A DNA stretch of 60,000 nt from Nematostella vectensis (Eukaryota > Cnidaria > Anthozoa > Actiniaria > Edwardsiidae). Shown here in pieces: positions 1 to 7,038 of this stretch. A program made the position numbers and the translations under genes. How positions within the stretch are numbered: position 1 is the first letter of the stretch; every line of letters begins with the position of its first letter. The DNA is taken from assembly GCF_932526225.1 (NCBI RefSeq), contig NC_064040.1:5431181-5491180 (forward strand), given 5' to 3'. The notes below the pieces were generated by a model. That model had not been told where the DNA came from. It worked only from the letters and a program-made list of their open reading frames with translations, and searched no databases.

Positions 1-1
1 A

Positions 2-217
2 CCCGGTTTCCCTAGGTCTCTGACCCTCGGGCAAAAGCTGCTCTACGCCGTGCTCGCGACCCCCGTGGAGAGCACGGCCTCAGACATCACCCCACTACTC
101 ACGCAGCTGGAGATACACGTGGCTGAGGACAAATCATTCACGACTATGGTCCGAGACATATTCAAAGAGACAGTAGTCACGCAAAAGTCCGCCAAGGAGT
201 CTCGCCGGTGGCTATAG
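2..217 (+). CDS. C-terminal end of an unknown element-encoded protein (partial)
   Basis: An open frame enters from the left edge and stops at TAG 215-217, giving about 71 residues. The segment is hydrophilic, with an LTLGQKLLYAVLATPVEST stretch and a basic C-terminus ending in ESRRWL. No domain is recognised. The next candidate start codon follows ten bases later (ATG 228), the tight spacing expected of a viral gene cluster. The frame stays open beyond the TAG into the next gene, so a nonsense-interrupted fusion is possible, although an independent start at 228 seems more natural. Confidence 0.45.
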   Translation, partial: PGFPRSLTLGQKLLYAVLATPVESTASDITPLLTQLEIHVAEDKSFTTMVRDIFKETVVTQKSAKESRRWL

Positions 218-227
218 GAGCCTTTCT

Positions 228-1354
228 ATGGGTGCTGGCCACAGCAACTCAACTTTGCGGTCTGGTGCGCAACCGCCAGGTGCTGGGTGTCCCTAACCGA
301 CCCCGCTTTCGCCACGCTCCCCTCTGTCATCAGGGTATTTCTAAGGTTTCACGTCTACTTTACCACGCGGAGGATACTCTACGAGCTCGGCGCCCCTCTG
401 CCTGGCGACAGCCCGTTCACGCAAAAAGATAACCCCTACAAGAAAGAAGCTTTCGAGCGTCTCTGTATAGAGTTCGGTTTGCCGCGTAAGCCGGACTTCC
501 GATGGAAAGGCGGGCGGAACCACGGGCTAGGCGATGTGTTTGTGTTCTACCCGGGTGAGGGGTATCGCAACGTGCACGTGATCCGTGACTACGACACGGC
601 GGCGGACGAGTACCCGAGCCACCTCAATCTGTTTAGCGACGAATGTGGGACGTACAATAGTGAGAAGCAGGTGGGTTTCATACGCAACGACGAACACGAA
701 CACGTTCAATATAGCTTGTTTGCGCCTCCCAAAGGTGAGGGGCTGACAAAAGCAGGGCTAGGAAGACTCGATTGCCCGGTCGAGGCGTTCGTCTACGCAG
801 TGCTTGGCGCGCAGGTGAACGTCGGTGAACGTTTCTCCATCTCGGGGGCCGGTGGGCCGGCCATGGAGGTGCAGGCGGAGTTCACGAAGCTGCTTGAAGA
901 CGCGATCATAGAAAACGACATCGCTCAAAGCGTGCAAAGGTACCAGTTAGCCGTGCAGGAGGCCAAGGTGAGACTGAGTCTTGCGGTCACACCAGGAGTG
1001 TGGCTGATGCCGAGCGATCTGGTGATAAACACGCAAAGCGTCGTGGGTTACAACAATAAACTGCAGAAAGCCACAGACTCCATGACGCTCGGCGCAAACG
1101 CGATCAACACCGAGACAAAGCCAGTAGGTGCTTATAACATGGCTGGTGGGCATCCTAGGGTGCAACACGTGACTAATCCGAGGATCGACCGCGAGGTGCG
1201 AAGCAAGGCCGTAGTGCAAGCAGAGGGCACTGCCCCCTCTTCGCGTATGCGCAGCATGACATCGCCCGGACCGGGCGAAAAAAGTGACCACACCGCCCTC
1301 AAGGCTGGGTTGTCGGCACTCGCGCTGGCCGCGGCGTACTACTTGTTCCGATGA
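228..1354 (+). CDS. Tail-anchored virion-type protein, probably frameshifted near its start
   Basis: From 287 the frame is open to TGA 1352-1354. The protein carries a YFTTRRILYELGAPLPGD block, a conserved-looking middle, and a C-terminal hydrophobic segment (ALKAGLSALALAAAYYLF) that would act as a tail anchor. From memory, the YFTTRRILYELG block recurs in multicopy proteins of cnidarian genomes. No ATG opens this frame; a GTG at 287 is unlikely to serve in a eukaryote. ATG 228 in another frame begins MGAGHSNS, a good N-myristoylation context, and runs to just past 290, so a one-base frameshift near 280-290 probably separates start and body. The gene ends 16 bases inside the 3' end of the opposite-strand gene. 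A minor capsid or membrane-associated role is inferred. Confidence 0.6.
1285..1305 (+). repeat. 21-bp motif shared with 4,242-4,262
   Basis: The stretch TGAYCACACCGCCCTCAAGGC occurs twice in the element with one difference (Y = C here, T at 4,242-4,262). Here it lies inside the coding region just before the membrane anchor; the other copy lies between the ATPase and the next ORF. Confidence 0.7.
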
Positions 1355-2301
1355 TTGCTTTGCATTCGACGAACCAAGAACGCGGCTACGGCTAGAATGA
1401 GCAGCCACGCATTTTCGCCAAGGAATTTCACCGCTTCTCCTGCAGCCTTAAACACGAAGTTCGCGATGCTGCCTACTAGCCCAGAGAAAAGCTCGCCTAG
1501 CTTTTTCCCGATAGCCTTAAGCCCGTTACCGACCTCTCTGGCCACGGAGGAGAGCGACTTGCCGAGCGACGTCACAATGGCCGCGATCGTCGTCGCTACG
1601 GCCAACCCGATAACGGTGACGGTAAAGCCGTACTTTTTGAAGATGGCTTTGATGCGCTCTCTGAGCGGCTTTTGGTTCTCGAGCTCACGATTTTCGAGTT
1701 CTAGTTCGTCAATCTCGGATAGCCTTTCCTCGTTGCGCTCACGGTCGTCTTGGCGGCGGCTCTCTGACGTGTTAGGGTCGTCGATGGTCTCCCTGTCTGT
1801 GGTTACCACCCCTTGCAGCTCTTGGACTCGTTCTGTGTTCTCCTGGATGACCGCGTCTATCTCTGCCATAGACCCCATCGACAGCTTGAAGCCTTTCAGC
1901 TTCGCAATGTCCTGTCGAACGCCCCCGTTCTCATTGAACAGCTGTCTTGGCTTAGTCCAACCTCCTTTGCCGAGGTTGCGGAGCTGTATTAGCGTCTTTC
2001 CCCTCTGGTCTGCCTGGAACCGTATCAGATTCTCGTTAAGGTCTAAGTATTTCTCCCTGAGTGACTGGAGACCGAGTCTTGTCGCTGCACCCTCTGTGGT
2101 GAACGAGGTTTCAGCGGTCGTTTGCGTCCGGGCCCCCCGCGATGACGTGCTCGTCATTGTGATCGACTCCCCATCGTCGGGGTCAAACGGGATGAGGGGC
2201 GTTTCGTCGTCCCTTCCTTCGGAGGACGCACCCGGCAAGGTATCGTCAATGTCAACGTCAACATCACCCATGACATGTCTAACAGTCCGCACCATATTCA
2301 C
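1339..2301 (-). CDS. Coiled-coil protein with C-terminal membrane segments (element-encoded)
   Basis: An intact 320-residue ORF. Residues 1-65 are acidic and Ser/Thr rich. About residues 80-220 are charged and heptad-like (REKYLDLNENLIRFQADQ; SEIDELELENRELENQKPL), predicting coiled coil. About residues 225-315 contain two hydrophobic segments (FTVTVIGLAVATTIAAIVTS and AWLLILAVAAFLV) flanking an amphipathic glycine-rich stretch (VGNGLKAIGKKLGELFSGLV), and the end is basic. From memory this tail is a widespread family in cnidarian genomes beside capsid-like genes. It is divergently arranged with the capsid-like gene, with only about 20 bases between start codons, so any promoter must be shared or lie inside a gene. 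A virion membrane or penetration role is possible but unproven. Confidence 0.7.
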   Translation of the reverse strand: MNMVRTVRHVMGDVDVDIDDTLPGASSEGRDDETPLIPFDPDDGESITMTSTSSRGARTQTTAETSFTTEGAATRLGLQSLREKYLDLNENLIRFQADQRGKTLIQLRNLGKGGWTKPRQLFNENGGVRQDIAKLKGFKLSMGSMAEIDAVIQENTERVQELQGVVTTDRETIDDPNTSESRRQDDRERNEERLSEIDELELENRELENQKPLRERIKAIFKKYGFTVTVIGLAVATTIAAIVTSLGKSLSSVAREVGNGLKAIGKKLGELFSGLVGSIANFVFKAAGEAVKFLGENAWLLILAVAAFLVRRMQSNHRNK

Positions 2302-2321
2302 GTCACTTCGTACTACTATGA

Positions 2322-3568
2322 ATGTCAGTCAGCGATAAACTTGACCCCCAACGAACACCCAGAACCCCTCTGGGGTTGAAAGCCGAGAGAAATGTCCACC
2401 GGGTCACTGTCAACCCGTCGACGGCTTCCCCCGGCGAGACGCTATATGTGGCGGTCCCAAAGCTATCGGAAGGCGTCACGCCCGTGCCTGGCTCCTTGAG
2501 GGTCGGTTTCGATCTCTCCATCTCAGGCCAAGCAAATAATACCGTCGTGAACAACTTCGGCCGAAATCTCGTGAGCCGCCTGAAAATCACGTTTGCAGGA
2601 GAAACGCTCCAGGACACCAACCGCTACGATGTCTTCAAGACGTCTTCAAGACGGGGCTTTACCTGTCCAAGGTTGAGAGAGAGGACCGCCTGGAGCAGGG
2701 AATACAGTCAGAAAACATGCGCAAGCTTCGCTCCAAGGCTGGCGATAAAGTGACTAGTAACGCCAAGGAGAACGCTCTAAACGCCGCCCACGGGGCGAAG
2801 TACACCATCCCGCTAGACCATTCTCCGCTGACGGACCACGGCGTACTGTACCCAAGGGCGCTCTTCGAGGCGCTGCTCTTCGAGATCACGCTCTCAACGG
2901 TTGACCAGGTAGTAGTCGGAAGCGATGCTACCAAATTATTCTACGGCATTAAAAATGCAGAGCTGGAATACGAAAGCCTGAGGGACGACAACCTCGCCCG
3001 GTCTGCAGCAGCCGCCTACCAAAACGGCACAACGTTCTTCTACGAGCAAGTGAACCTCCACAAGACCTTCGTGAGTAGCAAAGGGATGGACAGCATAATC
3101 AACGAGAGTGTCAACCTGCCGCGAAGGTCTATGAGTGGTCTGTTACTCTTCTTTGTGGAGCCATACACGGCAGGGGCTCGCGACTCTGAGAAGTTCGTGT
3201 ACCCCGACATCAAGAGCGTTCGCGTTACAATCGACGGCATGCCAAACAAGGTCTTCAGCCAGGGACTACGCCCCACGGATTTCTGGAGGGAGGCGAAAAG
3301 GCGGTTCGTCAGTGGCAGTGGAGCGCCTAGTATCAGCCCCGAGTCGTTCTATGGCGATAACAAGTTTGCTCTGTGAATCGACCTTCGAACGACGGACAAC
3401 AGTGCTATCCATGGGGGCGGTCTCCGATTCGTCAACACCCGTGACGGTGTGCATCTCGAGATAAAACGCACGGCAAGCGGCACGGGTACAGTAAACTGTC
3501 ACGTGTTTGTGATGGCCGACGCCCAAATGAACCTTATGAACAGACAGCTAGAGTCCATACAATACTGA
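2322..3568 (+). pseudogene. Major-capsid-like protein gene, broken by a frameshift and a stop
   Basis: The N-terminal part is open from ATG 2,322 to about 2,650 (DKLDPQRTPRTPLGLKAERN...), and the rest continues in another frame to 3,568. It contains GRNLVSRLKITFAGETLQD, NLPRRSMSGLLLFFVEP and the FVYPDIKSVRVTIDGMPNKV block, alternating beta-strand-like segments as in jelly-roll capsid proteins. Two lesions are visible: an 11-bp tandem duplication (2,631-2,641 repeated at 2,642-2,652), which shifts the frame, and an in-frame TGA at 3,374-3,376 followed by a further 63 coherent codons. Without the lesions the length would be roughly 410 codons, short for a Polinton hexon but compatible with smaller relatives. 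The ATPase starts 15 bases downstream. The capsid call rests on pattern memory plus the neighbouring ATPase. Confidence 0.65.
2631..2652 (+). repeat. 11-bp tandem duplication that shifts the capsid frame
   Basis: GTCTTCAAGAC is present twice head to tail (2,631-2,641 and 2,642-2,652). Eleven is not a multiple of three, and the coherent downstream frame resumes exactly here, so this duplication explains the frameshift. Confidence 0.9.
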
Positions 3569-3583
3569 GCACAGTAGTACGGT

Positions 3584-4186
3584 ATGGACCCGAAAAACAT
3601 CCCATTCAACGCTCTCATTGTGGGCCCGACGTCATGCGGGAAGACCCGATTCGTAGTGGACCGGCTGCGCGGCCCTTTCTGGGTCAAGTTTGACTACATC
3701 CTACTCGTGTGCCCTACCATCGTCTACAACAAAACATACGAAGGCTTCGGCGAGGGCGACGATCGTCTGTTTGTCGTCACACCTGAGGCGGGTCAGATCG
3801 ACATACTGCTGAGGTTTGTCTCCGCTGTCTTCGAAGGCACTAATACGCTAATCATACTCGACGACTGTGCGGCCTCAAAAGAAGTAAAGAGGAGCTCTGA
3901 CCAGCTCGTCAACTTGGCGTTCAGCGCGCGCCACGTGGGTATTAGCGTGTGGGTGATCACGCAGCAGCTCACCAGCATCACAAAGCCGTTCCGTGAGAAC
4001 ATCGCGGCCTTGGTGATCTTCTATACCCCGAGCAAGGCGGACATGAAAGCTATCCTGCATGACTACGGCGCGGAGCTCTCAGAAGAGAAGATGAAAGAGT
4101 ACATGAAGGCCCTCAAGACGAAAAAGTTCTCGAAGTTAGAGTTTTGCTTGCGTCGCCCTTATACCACCGCCCTAGTTGAACGGTAA
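3584..4186 (+). CDS. FtsK/HerA-type DNA-packaging ATPase
   Basis: An intact 200-residue protein. Walker A is GPTSCGKT at about residues 14-21; Walker B is TLIILDDCA at about 87-95, followed by an NLAFSARHVGISVWVITQQL stretch whose TQQ matches the sensor/arginine-finger region of FtsK/HerA and poxvirus A32-like packaging ATPases. This family pumps genomic DNA into preformed capsids. At about 200 residues it is close to the minimal size seen in Polintons and Polinton-like viruses. It follows the capsid-like gene by 15 bp, the usual neighbourhood. Both motifs are complete, so the ORF is undamaged although its neighbour is broken. Confidence 0.88.
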   Translation: MDPKNIPFNALIVGPTSCGKTRFVVDRLRGPFWVKFDYILLVCPTIVYNKTYEGFGEGDDRLFVVTPEAGQIDILLRFVSAVFEGTNTLIILDDCAASKEVKRSSDQLVNLAFSARHVGISVWVITQQLTSITKPFRENIAALVIFYTPSKADMKAILHDYGAELSEEKMKEYMKALKTKKFSKLEFCLRRPYTTALVER

Positions 4187-4208
4187 GCGCAGTTAACCAC
4201 CGCCCACG

Positions 4209-4235
4209 TATGCCCCCAGCGCTTCGCGCGGCATA
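4209..4235 (+). repeat. 27-bp inverted repeat, left copy
   Basis: The 27 bases are the exact reverse complement of 5,255-5,281; the core reads CCCCCAGCGCTTCGCGCGGC. The copy lies in the 92-bp gap between the ATPase and the next ORF. A partial third copy with the same core sits at about 5,078-5,096, running into a G homopolymer. Confidence 0.9.
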
Positions 4236-4241
4236 ACGCAT

Positions 4242-4262
4242 TGATCACACCGCCCTCAAGGC
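4242..4262 (+). repeat. 21-bp motif, second copy
   Basis: Identical to 1,285-1,305 except at one base. It ends 17 bases before the start codon of the ORF at 4,279, so a promoter or processing signal is conceivable. Confidence 0.7.
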
Positions 4263-4278
4263 GGAACACACGTGTACC

Positions 4279-4845
4279 ATGATGAGCAACGAATACTTTG
4301 AGAGTCTTCTTGAGGGGGGCGCCGCCGGCCTCCCGGCCGTCGAGTCGTTGGACTGCTCGACGCAGCCAGCTACCGGAGGTAAGCAAACTGTGATAGCAGA
4401 CGCGAGGGTGAAACTCGCGATTCTCGTAGCCTCGGGGAAGTCGAGAGAGATGGTAGGCAAGGCCCTGACTCACGACGACGTCAAACGCATGAGCGCCGAG
4501 GAGGTGAGGAAGTACGAGAAGCGATACGAGACCGCTCTAGCCAGCCGGACTACAGACGCCCTGGCAGACAGCTTCCTGAAGCTTACGACCAAGCTAGTAG
4601 GCATGACGCTGCCGATAGACAGTGTGGTCGATCTTCACAACGACCTCGTGTCCGACTACATCATCAACAACGAGCTCCGCACATTGTGCGGAAGCCTGTC
4701 ATTACGCTGCGGTCGTTTGATGGCTTTAGCCGTCGGGGCGTTACACGTAGCACGTCATGTGAACATCAACGGCGCTGACACGCGGTGTCAACACGAGGTA
4801 GCAGCCGCGGACTCACCAGATGGCGAGTCTGCCATCCCAGAGTAA
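4279..4845 (+). CDS. Unknown element-encoded protein, 188 residues
   Basis: An intact ORF beginning with two Met codons. About residues 35-120 are charged and helical (DDVKRMSAEEVRKYEKRYET), followed by a mixed region with a short hydrophobic patch (GRLMALAVGALHVARHV) and an acidic tail. No known domain is recognised. It is the last convincing ORF of the element and shares strand with capsid and ATPase. G+C content matches the rest of the island. A structural or assembly role is only a guess from position. Confidence 0.55.
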   Translation: MMSNEYFESLLEGGAAGLPAVESLDCSTQPATGGKQTVIADARVKLAILVASGKSREMVGKALTHDDVKRMSAEEVRKYEKRYETALASRTTDALADSFLKLTTKLVGMTLPIDSVVDLHNDLVSDYIINNELRTLCGSLSLRCGRLMALAVGALHVARHVNINGADTRCQHEVAAADSPDGESAIPE

Positions 4846-5083
4846 ACGCTCATTTGAAAGCTTGCCACTTCTTCAGCAACCAAATAGTTGCATCACAAAT
4901 GGAGGAACCTCAAGGAAGTACTAGTGCTCAGCATATCGCGGAAGCCTACGGAACAAACTACTCATGAACCTTCATGTACGCCTTCGGCGTTAGTGGAGAG
5001 AATCACGAGCCCCGAACCACCCGCGACCCGACCTAAACAACCTGGACGAGTCGAAGCCGGAAGGCGCCACATGTTACCGCGCG

Positions 5084-5107
5084 AAGCGCTGGGGGGGGGG
5101 GGGGGGC
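5084..5107 (+). repeat. Partial repeat core running into a G homopolymer
   Basis: GCGAAGCGCT, the core of the 27-bp inverted repeat, is followed by an uninterrupted run of about 17 G. Apparent ORFs crossing this tract are not credible. Confidence 0.7.
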
Positions 5108-5254
5108 AGCCACCCTGTCATCGCGCCGCCCGGCGCGCGCTAGGCGCTCCGGGGGGCGAGGAGGCGGGACACCAGGATGAGCCTGCTGCATGCAGTGGCG
5201 GGCGGAGGACCGAAGGGAGCGGAGGCCCCCAGACGGTATACCCCAGGCGTTGGG

Positions 5255-5281
5255 TATGCCGCGCGAAGCGCTGGGGGCATA
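5255..5281 (+). repeat. 27-bp inverted repeat, right copy
   Basis: Exact reverse complement of 4,209-4,235, about 1.02 kb away. The pair brackets the unknown ORF 4,279-4,845 and a non-coding GC-rich stretch. Confidence 0.9.
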
Positions 5282-5325
5282 CGAAGAACTTCGGAAAACG
5301 GGCTTAGGGGTGCGGCACGGGTTAT

Positions 5326-5500
5326 CCCCATTTCTATGAAAGCCCCTGCCCGACCCCGCCCGACGTGGATTGGCAACTGCAAATTTCTTCTCTACCCGGA
5401 CCCCGCCCGACGTAGATTAATTATTGCTAATTATTAATCTACCAGAACCCCGCCCGACGTAGATTAATAATTGCTAATTATTGATAATTATTCATCTACG
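5326..5500 (+). repeat. Direct repeats with AT-rich palindromes at the element edge
   Basis: ACCCCGCCCGACGTRGATT occurs three times (starting near 5,354, 5,399 and 5,446). The last two copies each run into an AT-rich palindrome bounded by GTAGATTAAT and ATCTAC (5,412-5,442 and 5,459-5,499). G+C falls to host level immediately afterwards. Such structures suit an element terminus or replication-type hairpin, but no matching left end is in view. Confidence 0.6.
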
Positions 5501-6922
5501 CGAAGGAGTCCCCGGTGTCTATGAAAAAAAACAGTCCCCCCCTCATCAGTTACAATGGAATTTAAGATGACTGACAAGGGAAGCTGTTTGTCAAAATAAT
5601 AGCGGAATGTTCCGTTTAATTGGATTTTGAATGCAGTTTCGAATACTGTTTTACAGCCATTATCCCGGCTTTCAGAGATTCTCGCACCGCACCGCGGAAA
5701 ACTCGAAAGCACGACAAACGAATGCCGTCGGGCTGGCGATCAGTCCGACCTACAGCTTGGCCTAATATTTGAACCTGGGAGCGATAACTTTCTTCCACCA
5801 AGAATACTAGCAGTAAAATGTATTTTATTTAATTTGGTTTATCGTCGATTACCCGCCAATTTTTGTAAATGTGAGTCAATGCTGATCAAGGGAGCACGGC
5901 AGAAAATGTCAACGCGCGATAGAGATTATGTACTATTTAAAACACGAGGAGTGTTGGTTTTGTAAGGGGAGTTTTCAGTTGCGCTGGTGGGGGTGTGGGG
6001 CTCGGATTATGAAGTGGATTATGTTTGTCAACAAGGTCTTTGTTTGTATAATGCCCAAATGCTTTCCGAGGAGTGAGTTACGCCTCTCCGAGGCTCGCGA
6101 TGCATCTTTCGCGGGGCTGACATTTGGGAGCGCCCGCAAAGTACGCTGGATCTTTGAGCATGTCTGTAACCGATGAAACAAACAAAGACCCTGTGGACAA
6201 ACTGCCCCAGCAGCGCAACACAAGACGCGTTGCATAACAAAGTAATTTATTTTTGTAAAAATCGACAATCCCAATCGTGCACGATGCTGCCGCGTTCCCT
6301 TGTGCTAATGCTATAAATAGGCGACTTTTACTAAGAAATCACGTTGCTTTCTGAGCGCCAAAATCGCCAAAATAAACACAGACATGGCCCCAGTCGTCAT
6401 GCCAGAGAGCGAAGGAAAATCAAATCAACAGTGAAAAGAAGCCTTTTTTAACATAGAAATTCACTGGCTTATTCATTGCTTGCAAAATAAGTTGCTTTGG
6501 TTGTTGTTATTTCGCCGTCAAAAGACGGATGGGGCTCGCGCGAGTTTGAACCCAAAAAGTCACGTGATTTCTCAGTGCTAGTCACTATTTGTATAAGAGA
6601 ACTCTAATGTCAACCCCCAAAAAAATCAGTATGACAGTCCATTTCATGTTTTATATTTATCGTTTCAATAACTGTACAATTGAGTTTTCGTTTTCAACGA
6701 TAATGCATCATTGCAGAGATTCAGTCGTTAGTTGTACCATTCAAAATTCGGCCAATGTTTTAAGGCTCCGTCAATCGCTATACGATCATTTATTCACATG
6801 ACTAAAATCTAAAATAATTAAGCCGTTTAAATTGCGAAATATTAAAAAAACATTGATGTGATGACATTTTAAAGCAATTTGTAACCTGCAAGCCATTGTA
6901 ATTAATTGTAATTTGAAAACAT
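5501..6922. other. Non-coding spacer between viral island and host gene
   Basis: AT-rich DNA with no convincing gene. A TATAAAT at 6,312 followed by ATG 6,384 (a 16-codon ORF) is the only promoter-like arrangement. The reverse complement has a polyadenylation hexamer at about 6,789-6,794, serving the minus-strand gene that ends at 6,923. Confidence 0.6.
6789..6794 (-). promoter_or_regulatory. Polyadenylation signal AATAAA of the Notch-ligand-like gene
   Basis: The plus strand reads TTTATT. On the minus strand this is a canonical hexamer about 130 nt beyond the stop codon at 6,923-6,925. Confidence 0.55.
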
Positions 6923-7038
6923 TTAGGCATAAGTGCTTCGTTGACAAGAAAAGTCAACAAATTCTTCGTCCCCCATTTTGCTGTAGGCTGGGTTGGTAAA
7001 CATCATGTTTCCGGCGTCGTAATCGTGATGCTCAGGAT
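6923..7038 (-). CDS. Last exon: cytoplasmic tail with NPxY motif
   Basis: Acceptor AAG|ATCC; the frame ends at TAA 6,923-6,925. It encodes 37 residues including [13 protein letters not shown]. NPxY motifs bind PTB-domain adaptors and direct clathrin endocytosis. Classical Delta/Jagged tails are longer, lysine-rich and often end in a PDZ ligand; this tail is short and ends STYA. Confidence 0.75.

Larger units (their letters stand above)
1..5500. mobile_element. Integrated Polinton-like / small dsDNA virus element, right-hand part
   Basis: This block is clearly richer in G+C than the AT-rich DNA after about 5,420 and is filled with long intronless ORFs, unlike the exon/intron genes elsewhere. 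Gene content in order: partial ORF (+), tail-anchored protein (+), coiled-coil membrane protein (-), capsid-like gene (+), packaging ATPase (+), unknown ORF (+). A capsid-like protein beside an FtsK/HerA-type ATPase is the hallmark of Polintons, Polinton-like viruses and adintoviruses. The left end lies outside the window; the right edge is placed where GC content falls and AT-rich palindromes occur. Two genes are damaged, so this is a decaying endogenous copy. The virus group assignment is inference and needs homology searches. Confidence 0.75.

Noticed and set aside
1355-2338. 327-codon plus-strand ORF
   Set aside because: Ser-rich mirror of the 320-residue minus-strand gene, which has coherent coiled-coil and membrane segments.
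4888-5437. Several ORFs of 60-139 codons at the element edge
   Set aside because: They cross a G homopolymer and repeats, and show no coherent protein character.
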